Assembly (NCBI GenBank): GCA_041584055.1
Contig: JBFHER010000076.1
Coordinates: 1-14,656, forward strand
Reading direction: 5' to 3'
Length of the DNA stretch: 14,656 bases
Origin: JBFHER01 sp041584055
GTDB taxonomy: Bacteria; Bacteroidota; Bacteroidia; Bacteroidales; UBA5342
The position numbers and the translations under genes are program-made. Positions 8,174-14,524 of the stretch are shown in pieces. The notes under the pieces were generated by a model. The model was not told where the DNA came from, made no database searches, and worked only from the letters and a program-made list of their open reading frames with translations. Position 1 is the first letter of the stretch, and each line of letters begins with the position of its first letter.

Positions 8174-8860
8174 TTATTTAATCAGTTTATACCCTTTTCC
8201 ATGAATATTTATAATTTCAACAGATGGTTCCTCTTTCAGGTGCTTGCGAAGTTTTGTGATGTAAACATCCATACTCCTGGCGTTAAAATAGTTGTCGTCA
8301 ATCCAGATTTTTTTCAAAGCAAAATTCCGTTCAAGTACATCATTTGCATGCGAACAAAGCAACTTTAACAATTCAGATTCTTTTGTTGTTAACTTTACCG
8401 TTTTCTCACTGTCAGACAAGGTTTGTTTCTGGGTGTCAAATTTAAATTTACCCAATTCGTATTCCTGTTGCTCTTTCTGTTTCTTACCACTCGTACGTCT
8501 TAGGATTGCTTCAATTCTAAAAAGCAATTCTTCCATGCTAAAAGGCTTGGTCAAATAGTCATCAGCCCCCAGTTTAAATCCTTCAAGAATATCTTCTTTT
8601 AAAGATTTTGCAGTTAAAAAGATGATTGGCACTTCTGCATTCATCATTTTAATGTCAGCAGCAAGCGTAAAGCCATCTTTCTTAGGCATCATCACATCAA
8701 AGATGCAAATGTTATACTTGTTTTTTATGAAGGCATCGTATGCCGCTTCTCCATCGGGTTTCAAATCTGTATCGTAACCTTTGGCCATTAAATACTCACG
8801 TAACAGCATGCCCAGATTTTCATCATCTTCAGCAAGCAAAATTTTAGTTTTTTCGTCCAT
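8174..8860 (-). CDS. rprY: RprY-like response regulator (OmpR/PhoB family)
   Basis: A 228-residue two-component regulator. The receiver domain (1-120) has the acidic pocket E11/D12/D13, phospho-acceptor D55 in FDVMMPKKDGFTL, T83 and K105 (TKPFSMEEL). A winged-helix DNA-binding domain follows (about 130-228), with the MDVYITKLRKHL recognition region typical of OmpR-type proteins. The receiver sequence closely resembles Bacteroides/Porphyromonas RprY, linked in the literature to stress responses; its targets here are unknown. Its ATG overlaps the 3' end of the kinase gene by 17 bases, so the two are translationally linked and should be a cognate pair. Confidence 0.92.
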   Translation of the reverse strand: MDEKTKILLAEDDENLGMLLREYLMAKGYDTDLKPDGEAAYDAFIKNKYNICIFDVMMPKKDGFTLAADIKMMNAEVPIIFLTAKSLKEDILEGFKLGADDYLTKPFSMEELLFRIEAILRRTSGKKQKEQQEYELGKFKFDTQKQTLSDSEKTVKLTTKESELLKLLCSHANDVLERNFALKKIWIDDNYFNARSMDVYITKLRKHLKEEPSVEIINIHGKGYKLIK

Positions 8861-10379
8861 TTTTATTGGTATTTAGGGGTAAACAAATTATAAATTCGGT
8901 ACCGTTGTTTATTTCACTTTCTACTTTGATCAGACCGTTGTGGTCTTCAATAATTTTCTTTACGTATGCAAGACCGAGGCCAAAACCTTTAACGTTATGA
9001 AGATTTCCTGTCGGAACACGATAGAAACGTTCAAAAATCCGTTTCAAATCTTCCCGTTTAATCCCTATCCCATTATCTTTAACACTTATGTGAAGTTTTT
9101 GTTTTTCGTTCCATGTTTTTACCTTCAATAAGGGCGTATTAACGGTGTATTTCAGTGCATTATCCAGTAAGTTGTAGATGACATTGGTGAAATGAACCTC
9201 ATCGGCCAGCACCATTGTATCTTTCGCCTGATTGTCAAAAACAATTTGCCCCTGCTTGTTTGTTACTTTCAGCGAAAAGTTTGCAATCACCGAGTTGATC
9301 AATTCGCTTGCATCCAGTTCAGTAAGCTTTAGGCGGCTTTTGTCTTTATCAAAGATGGCCATTTGAAGTATCTTTTCAACCTGAAAGCTAAGGCGTTTTG
9401 ATTCATCATTGATAACAGCAGAAATATGAGATAAGCTGCGCGGTGTTTTGGTGATGCCCGGGTCTTTCAACATTTGTGATGCAAGAGAGATGGAGGAGAT
9501 GGGCGTTTTAAACTCATGCGTCATGTTGTTTATAAAATCATTCTTGATTTCAGATAAGCGTTTTTGCTTAAAAATGATATACATTGTAATTACAAACGTT
9601 AGAACCAGAATCAAAATGAAAACAAAGGTCGGGGTTACCAAACGCATCGACTTAAAAATATATTGTTTTTTAGTGGGGAAGTAAACCCATAGATAGTTTG
9701 CCTTGGGATTCTGATCGTTTGGAAACAGTTGTCTTCTGATCAGGGCTGATTTGTCTGAAATTTTATAGTCCCCGCTTCGGAATACCTCCCCCTGATTATG
9801 ACTGTAAATGGATACATAAAACGGAAGGTTGATACTGTTGTTTAATAATTCCTGTTCTATTGAGCGCATCAGGAAATTGGTGTCCAATCGTTCAATGACG
9901 GGCTTTGCTTCAGCCTGCAAAATGCGTTCCATTGATTTGGCATAAGCAATGCGTTTTTGTTCCATCAAACGTGCCTGCTTTTCCTGTATCATTTTATTTC
10001 TTGAAGAGATGTCATGATTGTTTCCTTTCAAAGGCTGAATTGTAGGACTTGTAGCGCTTACTATGGATTGCTGATAACTGCCATGAATGGAGGAAAGGCC
10101 ATCATCGCTTTGAATCTTAAAGTCAATCTTTCCCTGACTGATGACTGCGGAACTTTCATTCTCCGCAAAAAAATCAGGTACATCAGGTGATAAGGGCCGT
10201 ATTAATTCATTTTGCTCGATGTTATTAATTACACGAGACAAACAAGATTTTACAATCTGATTGAATTTATCTTGTGTATCCTCTGCAAGGCGTTTGATGA
10301 TGACCGCCTGAATGGAAAAAAGACCAATAAAACTAATGGCAATAATGCCTGCCAATGTCCATATAAATGTTCTTTTCAT
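8844..10379 (-). CDS. rprX: Membrane sensor histidine kinase, partner of RprY-like regulator
   Basis: A 511-residue kinase if the ATG at 10379 is used; an ATG at 10409 would add ten residues. A membrane segment starts almost at once, followed by a periplasmic sensor region of about 225 residues with a charged helical middle. A second membrane segment lies near 249-270. There is no obvious HAMP domain. The cytoplasmic part has the phospho-acceptor H288 (NNMTHEFKTPISS), the N box NVIYNLLDNALKYT, G1 DNGIGI, F box FERFYR and G2 GFGLGLAYV. I prefer 10379 because TATATTTG, a -7 consensus match, lies at 10384-10391, downstream of the alternative ATG. The signal sensed cannot be read from the sequence. 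The symbol is by analogy with Bacteroides RprX. Confidence 0.88.
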   Translation of the reverse strand: MKRTFIWTLAGIIAISFIGLFSIQAVIIKRLAEDTQDKFNQIVKSCLSRVINNIEQNELIRPLSPDVPDFFAENESSAVISQGKIDFKIQSDDGLSSIHGSYQQSIVSATSPTIQPLKGNNHDISSRNKMIQEKQARLMEQKRIAYAKSMERILQAEAKPVIERLDTNFLMRSIEQELLNNSINLPFYVSIYSHNQGEVFRSGDYKISDKSALIRRQLFPNDQNPKANYLWVYFPTKKQYIFKSMRLVTPTFVFILILVLTFVITMYIIFKQKRLSEIKNDFINNMTHEFKTPISSISLASQMLKDPGITKTPRSLSHISAVINDESKRLSFQVEKILQMAIFDKDKSRLKLTELDASELINSVIANFSLKVTNKQGQIVFDNQAKDTMVLADEVHFTNVIYNLLDNALKYTVNTPLLKVKTWNEKQKLHISVKDNGIGIKREDLKRIFERFYRVPTGNLHNVKGFGLGLAYVKKIIEDHNGLIKVESEINNGTEFIICLPLNTNKNGRKN

Positions 10380-10383
10380 GAAA

Positions 10384-10391
10384 CAAATATA
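10384..10391 (-). promoter_or_regulatory. Possible -7 box of the kinase/regulator operon
   Basis: TATATTTG on the minus strand fits TAnnTTTG, but no TTTG stands at the expected 19-21 base distance; the nearest is only 10 bases away. If used, transcription would start at or within a few bases of the kinase ATG at 10379, giving an almost leaderless mRNA. The surrounding 10380-10571 stretch is AT-rich and shows no gene. Confidence 0.3.
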
Positions 10392-10571
10392 GTGATTGGT
10401 GCAAAGCATTGTCTTGCATTAACAAACTTTAACAGCGGCAACTTTTTAATAATCATGCAGTTATGGTCTGTCTAAATGTTAAATGTTTGAATTTTAACAA
10501 CTTGAATTTTTACAAATGACAAAAGAAATTTAATTAAAATGTTTAAATGCATGACGAATTCTTAATATATG

Positions 10572-10602
10572 TTTCTGGAAAATTAGCTTTTTACTATATT
10601 TG
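10572..10602 (+). promoter_or_regulatory. Promoter of tRNA-Pro
   Basis: TATATTTG (10595-10602) is an exact -7 match with TTTC 19 bases upstream (10572-10575, one mismatch). The start would be near 10608, about 23 bases before the tRNA. Confidence 0.65.
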
Positions 10603-10630
10603 CATCCCCCAATAACAGAAAACACACACT

Positions 10631-10709
10631 CGGGATGTAGCTCAGCCAGGTTTAGAGTACTCGTCTGGGGGGCGAGGGGTCGGAAGTTCGAATCTTCTCA
10701 TCCCGACCA
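10631..10709 (+). tRNA. tRNA-Pro (anticodon GGG), probable prophage attachment site
   Basis: The acceptor CGGGATG (10631-10637) pairs with CATCCCG (10699-10705), followed by discriminator A and an encoded CCA (10707-10709). The anticodon loop is CTGGGGG, giving GGG, and the T loop is TTCGAAT. A tyrosine recombinase gene begins 130 bases downstream in the same direction, the usual arrangement when an element has integrated into the 3' end of a tRNA gene. The tRNA 3' half is then expected to be the left attachment core. No second copy of it occurs elsewhere in the window, so the right end lies beyond it. Confidence 0.95.
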
Positions 10710-10747
10710 ATTACAGACTTCCTTTTATTTATGGGAAGTCTGTAATT
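10709..10747 (+). terminator. 14-bp inverted repeat directly after tRNA-Pro
   Basis: AATTACAGACTTCC (10709-10722) and its perfect reverse complement (10734-10747) enclose an 11-base AT-rich loop. The first arm begins on the last A of the tRNA CCA. It could terminate tRNA-Pro transcription, although the U tract after it is poor, or it could be part of the attachment site. Confidence 0.55.
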
Positions 10748-10751
10748 TAAA

Positions 10752-10788
10752 GTTCACAAGAACCGAATGCGGTTCACAAGGGTTCACA
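10752..10788 (+). repeat. Three phased GTTCACA direct repeats before the integrase
   Basis: GTTCACAAG occurs at 10752-10760 and 10772-10780, and GTTCACA again at 10782-10788. The starts are 20 and 10 bases apart, so all three face the same side of the helix. The position between the tRNA end and the integrase start fits arm-type integrase or excisionase binding sites; this function is inferred. Confidence 0.7.
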
Positions 10789-10839
10789 TTTTTTCTTTGG
10801 TTTACTGATTTAGTTGACGCGTGGGGCTTAAACTCAATC

Positions 10840-12045
10840 ATGATGAAAAGAAATAAAATAGTGATTCTTCCAAAGCTTAATGATCGCGGTGGTGATCTGA
10901 ATAAAAAGTGGTTCGTTTATTTTTCTGTGCGTAATCCTAAGACAGATAAGATGGAACGGATCCAAAAGTTCAAGCATCTGCATACTTGCAAGACTGCCAT
11001 AGAAAGGTATGCCAAAGCCGAAGAGCAGATCCTATACTGGACAGAAAAACTTAAGGCTGGCTGGACACCCTTCGACAACGATGAATCGGTCATTTACGAA
11101 GATCAACTCCAATATTCTCACATTGCAAATATTTACGGACGCAAACGAGCTTCGAACAAGACCTTCAGGTTTTTTGCATCTAAATTTATTGATTCAATCT
11201 CCGGATTGGAAAAGGATACTATTTCAACTTACTCAAGTAAACTTAGAATATTTGATCAGTGGTTAGATACGAAGGGGTTGTCGGAATGTGATATATCTGC
11301 ACTCGAGCACCAAATTATTTATGATTTCTTCGAATGGCTTATCAATGAAAAAAAACGGTCTAGGGTTACAATTAAAAAATATCGCCAGTTATTGGTTAGT
11401 GTTTTTGAGCTTGCAATTCAGAAAAAATCGATCCGGGTTTGTCCGGTGTATTCATTACCGGTTTGTACGCGAGAAGTTGACAAGGCTCCACGACCAATCC
11501 AGGAACTTGATATGGATGCTTTTCTTAAACTCATTGATGAAAAGGATCCCCAGCTTGGTTTGTATGTGAGATTTGAATTCAATTGTTTTTTGCGCCCTAA
11601 AGAAATCAGACACATGCGCGTAAAGTGGATTGATTTTGCAGCGGGCACCATAACAATACCAAGGGATGTTTTGAAGACAAAGCACGACAGAATCTCTGTG
11701 ATTCCACGCGAATTTTTAATGGATTTACGAAACAAGTACAAACTGATGGAGTTGAATAAACAATCATTTGTGTTTGGAAGGGGGAGGCAGCCAGGGACTA
11801 TGATAATGGGGAAAAACTCGATGCGCAAACGATTTGTGAGCATTAGAGAGGAGTTAAATATGCCAGAGGAATATAAATTGTACTCCTGGAAGCATTCCGG
11901 CAACCTCCGTGCAGAATTAATGGATATCCCAATGATTGATCGTACTTATCAAAATGGGCATAAATCGATTAAGACCACAGAGGTATATACTAGAAATAAA
12001 ATAGGCAGAGCTGGAAATGCATTTAAAAAGTTTGAGAGTATTTAA
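10840..12045 (+). CDS. int: Tyrosine recombinase / phage integrase
   Basis: A site-specific recombinase of 401 residues, as expected for Bacteroidetes phage and element integrases. It has an N-terminal arm-binding region (about 1-75), a helical core-binding domain (about 100-200) and a catalytic domain (about 220-400). Visible catalytic residues are box I R252 (LRPKEIRH), the beta-hairpin K281 (LKTKHDR), H352 in the WKHSGNLR segment, H374 (NGHKSIKTTEVY) and nucleophile Y383. Box II is unusual: HSGN stands where HxxR is expected, with an arginine (R357) two residues later. The ATG at 10840 (a second follows at 10843) was chosen because the open frame further upstream runs through the tRNA. It probably integrates the element into tRNA-Pro. 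Confidence 0.93.
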   Translation: MMKRNKIVILPKLNDRGGDLNKKWFVYFSVRNPKTDKMERIQKFKHLHTCKTAIERYAKAEEQILYWTEKLKAGWTPFDNDESVIYEDQLQYSHIANIYGRKRASNKTFRFFASKFIDSISGLEKDTISTYSSKLRIFDQWLDTKGLSECDISALEHQIIYDFFEWLINEKKRSRVTIKKYRQLLVSVFELAIQKKSIRVCPVYSLPVCTREVDKAPRPIQELDMDAFLKLIDEKDPQLGLYVRFEFNCFLRPKEIRHMRVKWIDFAAGTITIPRDVLKTKHDRISVIPREFLMDLRNKYKLMELNKQSFVFGRGRQPGTMIMGKNSMRKRFVSIREELNMPEEYKLYSWKHSGNLRAELMDIPMIDRTYQNGHKSIKTTEVYTRNKIGRAGNAFKKFESI

Positions 12046-12058
12046 TTATTAATGCAAA

Positions 12059-12081
12059 ATCCCAATGCTTAGCATTGGGAT
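12059..12081. terminator. Perfect 10-bp hairpin between int and the PH-domain gene
   Basis: ATCCCAATGC (12059-12068) and GCATTGGGAT (12072-12081) flank a TTA loop between two convergent stop codons (12045 and 12091). Only the minus strand has a short T run after the stem (ATTTTG), so it better serves the gene to its right, but it may act in both directions. Confidence 0.65.
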
Positions 12082-12090
12082 GAGAACTTC

Positions 12091-12465
12091 CTAAAGTACC
12101 TTTTCACTTAAAAATTTTCCAATCTGTTTGATGTTGAGTTTTTTGCGGAACTTAATTTCAAAAACACCGACTCCGCTAGTCCAGATGCGAAAATCACTAT
12201 CTCCGTCAAATGTGCCAGCTGTTTCAACCGCAAAAGAGGTTATCTTGCTGAAAGGAAAAGATCTGAATTCTTTTTTAGATCCTGTCATTCCCTGTACATC
12301 CATTGCAATAATTCGTTTAGAAGTAAACCACACTTTGTCGCGTAAATGAGAGTAGACAAGTTTGACTTCTTCACCATCAATTAAAATGTCTTGTACCAGG
12401 TTAATACTTTCGTTGATAGGTTCCTGTTTCGTAACACTAAAGGATACTAATAAATCAAGTTTCAT
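12091..12465 (-). CDS. Bacterial PH-domain protein (bPH_1-like)
   Basis: A 124-residue soluble protein that resembles the bacterial pleckstrin-homology family PF08000. The order of features is right: LIDGEEVKLVYSHLRDKVWFTSKRIIAMDVQGMTG (about 31-65), then SFPFSKITSFAVETAG, then an acidic DGDSDFRIW strand, and an amphipathic C-terminal helix. Members have a beta-sandwich with a closing helix and are mostly of unknown function. An in-frame ATG at 12522 exists, but the promoter at 12497-12527 lies downstream of it, so the ATG at 12465 is the better start. It sits alone between integrase and lysis genes with its own promoter and terminator, the pattern of a prophage accessory (moron) gene expressed in the lysogen. 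What it does for the phage or host is not known. Confidence 0.8.
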   Translation of the reverse strand: MKLDLLVSFSVTKQEPINESINLVQDILIDGEEVKLVYSHLRDKVWFTSKRIIAMDVQGMTGSKKEFRSFPFSKITSFAVETAGTFDGDSDFRIWTSGVGVFEIKFRKKLNIKQIGKFLSEKVL

Positions 12466-12496
12466 AGAGATGTTTTTTTGGTTTAAAAAAGAGATA

Positions 12497-12527
12497 TAAA
12501 GATATAACATGTTCATTGTCATTCAAA
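12497..12527 (-). promoter_or_regulatory. Promoter of the PH-domain gene
   Basis: On the minus strand TTTG (12524-12527) is 19 bases from TATCTTTA (12497-12504), one mismatch from TAnnTTTG. The predicted start near 12490 leaves about 25 bases before the ATG at 12465. Confidence 0.55.
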
Positions 12528-12529
12528 TC

Positions 12530-12541
12530 TGCTGTACAGCA
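12530..12541. promoter_or_regulatory. 12-bp perfect palindrome next to the PH-gene promoter
   Basis: TGCTGTACAGCA is perfectly self-complementary. It begins two bases upstream of the -33 box of the minus-strand promoter, where a dimeric regulator could bind. No regulator gene is visible in the window. Confidence 0.4.
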
Positions 12542-12548
12542 TATATAC

Positions 12549-12578
12549 AAAAAACCCTCTACGTTAGTGGAGGGTTTT
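12549..12578 (-). terminator. Terminator of the lysis operon
   Basis: Arms 12551-12562 and 12567-12578 form a 12-pair stem (one G-T pair) with a GTTA loop. On the minus strand it ends in TTTTTT. It lies 20 bases after the stop of the last lysis gene. Confidence 0.85.
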
Positions 12579-12598
12579 ACAATTTCCAATTGCGGAGC

Positions 12599-13117
12599 TC
12601 ACCTCCGCCCGATATTGAAGAAGTAAAATAAAACACTTAGTATCACCATTATAATTGAAATGAAAAACCACTTTATACAGAACTTTGCGAAATTACTGTT
12701 TTTCGTAATTATCTTCTGGTTCTCTACAATTGTTGTTTTACTTTTAGTCCGAAGCACATCATTCACAGTAACCAGGCTATCATATTTTGCATAGATGGTT
12801 GTGTCCATCTCGTACAATTCATTGAATAGGATGTTATTTGTTACATGGGCCTTACTCCAGGCATATGAGCCGAATGCGAAAACCGGATCCACATTAAGAG
12901 GATTAACATCTTTGATAATGATTGGATCTGACATGCGGATCACAGTGTCGCCAGGTAAATGGACTGGAACTTCAACATTCACTTTCACCAGGCGTTCAAC
13001 AGTATCTATCTTTTCCTCGATGATGGTTTTCTCAACGATGCGTTCAACTGGTTTGCAACCGGAAAACAATTGTGACAAACATACCGCAATTGCGAAAAAT
13101 TTAACCAACTGCCTCAT
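12599..13117 (-). CDS. Putative unimolecular spanin (lipoprotein with C-terminal membrane anchor)
   Basis: A 172-residue protein with two membrane attachments. The N terminus is a lipoprotein signal (hydrophobic 5-17) ending in LFSGC, so C21 should be lipidated. A single strong membrane segment is at 147-167, followed by the basic end NIGRR. The 125 residues between are rich in V, T, I and D (PVHLPGDTVIRMSDPIIIKDV and similar), suggesting beta structure rather than a long coiled coil. Spanning from outer-membrane lipid anchor to inner-membrane helix is the known design of phage u-spanins such as T1 gp11, which fuse the two membranes in the last lysis step. Its ATG overlaps the endolysin stop (ATGA), placing it last in the lysis operon. 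Sequence identity to known u-spanins is not evident to me; the assignment rests on topology and position. Confidence 0.65.
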   Translation of the reverse strand: MRQLVKFFAIAVCLSQLFSGCKPVERIVEKTIIEEKIDTVERLVKVNVEVPVHLPGDTVIRMSDPIIIKDVNPLNVDPVFAFGSYAWSKAHVTNNILFNELYEMDTTIYAKYDSLVTVNDVLRTKSKTTIVENQKIITKNSNFAKFCIKWFFISIIMVILSVLFYFFNIGRR

Positions 13118-13569
13118 AACACGAATTTTTTGTAGTTTCTGACGAACTCTTCTGGTTTCCCTTTTCCAAGAGGAGTGTTATAGTACTGTTTCCAATACTT
13201 TGCCATCCCTTCAATTGTATCTGGCAACTTCTCAGGAACTCTTAGATAATGTACTCTTGCAAAAGCCACCTGGATAACGAGATTGAATTCCAGATCATCA
13301 GATCTGAATCTTTTTACATTTGCTAGATCAATTATCCTGTTTGATAGACGAGGATTGAACTTTAAATAGTTAAATATAATGTCGGTAAAGGTGAATGGTT
13401 CCATCTGAAAAAAGCCCAGTGCTGGTCCTCCACCAAGCTGTCGAGCATAGTGGCAAAATGCTGACTCTTGTGCCGCTGTTCCAAGTAAAAGTTTGACAGC
13501 CTCTGGCTTATAAGTGCCGGTCTCTTTTAAAACCCACTCAACGAAATTTTTAAATTGTGATTTTTCCAT
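13114..13569 (-). CDS. Phage endolysin, lysozyme/transglycosylase-like
   Basis: A 151-residue soluble protein without signal peptide, so it would need holin pores to reach peptidoglycan. The segment GTAAQESAFCHYARQLGGGPALGFFQMEP (30-58) has the lysozyme-fold layout: a catalytic glutamate candidate E35 after a helix, then a G-x-F-Q-x-x-P loop as in soluble lytic transglycosylases (GLFQIMP). The rest is helical, with a conserved-looking MAKYWKQYYNTPLGKG near the C terminus. Proteins with this RQ..GGPALG.FQMEP signature are common in phages and usually annotated as hypothetical. It sits 29 bases after the holin gene and overlaps the spanin candidate by four bases. Cell-wall cleavage is inferred. 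Confidence 0.75.
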   Translation of the reverse strand: MEKSQFKNFVEWVLKETGTYKPEAVKLLLGTAAQESAFCHYARQLGGGPALGFFQMEPFTFTDIIFNYLKFNPRLSNRIIDLANVKRFRSDDLEFNLVIQVAFARVHYLRVPEKLPDTIEGMAKYWKQYYNTPLGKGKPEEFVRNYKKFVL

Positions 13570-13598
13570 TTTATCAAGAGTAAAGACTGTTAATTAGG

Positions 13599-14021
13599 TT
13601 ATTTAATAAGCTTGTCATCGAACTTCTTTTTAATTATTTTCCACAGATCGAGCAGAAACTCTTTTCCGGTGATGGCGGCAATATTTTCGTAAATTGACGC
13701 GACCTCAGTAATTGCGATATAACCAGCAACAATTTTAACCAATCCCCAATCAACACCTATCACCTCTTGTTCAAGCACAAATACGGCAATTACTGCTAGT
13801 ACATACCCTACGGTTTTCTCAACTGATTTTCTCAGTCTGTAGCTTGTGAATTTCCTATTTGCCTTCAGGCTGCGATATACGCCAGTCATCCAATCGATAG
13901 AAATTAAAATGAAAATTGCATTAATGGGCGCTTTTAGGGGAAGAAAAAAGGCTGTGCACCCAATTATAAATTTCATAATTTGAGATCCGAAATTCATTTC
14001 TTTTTGTACAAATGTGCCCAT
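13599..14021 (-). CDS. Phage holin, phage_holin_4 (BhlA/TcdE-like) family
   Basis: A 140-residue inner-membrane protein from the ATG at 14021 (ATG at 13997 would give 132 residues). The open frame continues to a TTG at 14120, but that stretch is mostly a palindrome and reads like intergenic DNA. Hydrophobic segments near residues 16-44 are followed by DWMTGVYRSLKANRKFTSYRLRKSVEKTVGY. A further hydrophobic pair then ends in AITEVASIYENIAAITGKE. The DW-TGV, basic KS--LRK and E--SI-EN blocks are the hallmark of the PF05105 toxin-secretion/lysis holins. It would form membrane lesions that release the endolysin encoded just downstream. Confidence 0.82.
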   Translation of the reverse strand: MGTFVQKEMNFGSQIMKFIIGCTAFFLPLKAPINAIFILISIDWMTGVYRSLKANRKFTSYRLRKSVEKTVGYVLAVIAVFVLEQEVIGVDWGLVKIVAGYIAITEVASIYENIAAITGKEFLLDLWKIIKKKFDDKLIK

Positions 14022-14043
14022 GACGATGAATAATTGAAAGGAC

Positions 14044-14079
14044 ACGCCTTCGCTACGATTATAATCGCAGCTAAGGCGT
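14044..14079. repeat. 36-bp nearly perfect palindrome between the two membrane-protein genes
   Basis: The half-sites 14044-14061 and 14062-14079 match at 16 of 18 positions with no spacer. On the minus strand one of the two mismatches becomes a G-U pair. It lies in the 100-base gap 14022-14121 of the lysis operon and is not followed by a T run, so a simple terminator is unlikely. An RNA processing or stability element, a cruciform, or a mobile repeat is possible. Confidence 0.75.
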
Positions 14080-14121
14080 AGAAGCACTTCTTCAGCTCTT
14101 GTAAGGGTGAGGGAATGCAAA

Positions 14122-14514
14122 TTATTTTGTAATCTTTAGTAACTTGAGTATCCAGGTTATTAATCCGGTGTCGAATACGCCGTTGGCCACAAGACTGGCT
14201 CCGAGTCCTATTGCCAGAGATTGCCACCAAAAGACATTCTCAAACATTCCAAGGTTCAGCACCCATGCCAGAAACGACATAAAAATACCGGTTCCCCACG
14301 AAACAACTTGAATTGCTAAGCTATTCTCAATCTTAAGAGAACCCTTGATGAATTCAACAACAAAAGGAATTGCTCCGATAAGCGCTGAAAAGCTTCCGAA
14401 ATAGTTACTAAAATCGGTGGACAGAGGTTCAATTGTGTTGGCTACTGTTGTGAAAACAACTACAAATAGCAATGCCAGCGGCAGTGCAAAGTACTTTAAA
14501 AATGAATTTTTCAT
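14122..14514 (-). CDS. Small multi-pass membrane protein, holin-like
   Basis: A 130-residue hydrophobic protein with about four potential membrane segments (near 5-25, 41-60, 70-88 and 95-122) and a basic C-terminal end (LKLLKITK). I do not recognise the family. Its position directly upstream of a holin and endolysin, its small size and its topology suggest a second holin, an antiholin or another lysis-control protein. It starts 10 bases after the stop of the preceding gene, so it is co-transcribed with genes beyond the right edge. Confidence 0.6.
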   Translation of the reverse strand: MKNSFLKYFALPLALLFVVVFTTVANTIEPLSTDFSNYFGSFSALIGAIPFVVEFIKGSLKIENSLAIQVVSWGTGIFMSFLAWVLNLGMFENVFWWQSLAIGLGASLVANGVFDTGLITWILKLLKITK

Positions 14515-14524
14515 GATAAATAAA

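Noticed and set aside
10752..10788. CRISPR-like array
   Set aside because: The repeats are only 7-9 bases long with spacers of 1 to 11 bases; no cas genes are present.
10600..10839. N-terminal extension of the integrase frame by 80 codons
   Set aside because: It would translate the tRNA-Pro gene and the following hairpin; the ATG at 10840 gives a normal-length integrase.
11418..11903. 161-codon minus-strand frame within int
   Set aside because: Antisense to the conserved catalytic domain of the integrase.
12466..12522. Upstream ATG start for the PH-domain protein
   Set aside because: The promoter -7 box lies downstream of this ATG, and the extra residues are not part of the family.
12795..13142. 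115-codon plus-strand frame opposite the spanin candidate
   Set aside because: The minus-strand frame has a lipoprotein signal, a membrane anchor and operon spacing; this one has none and faces the operon.
14022..14120. TTG-initiated N-terminal extension of the holin
   Set aside because: Mostly palindrome-encoded, not holin-like, and starts with a rare codon directly at the previous stop; treated as intergenic.
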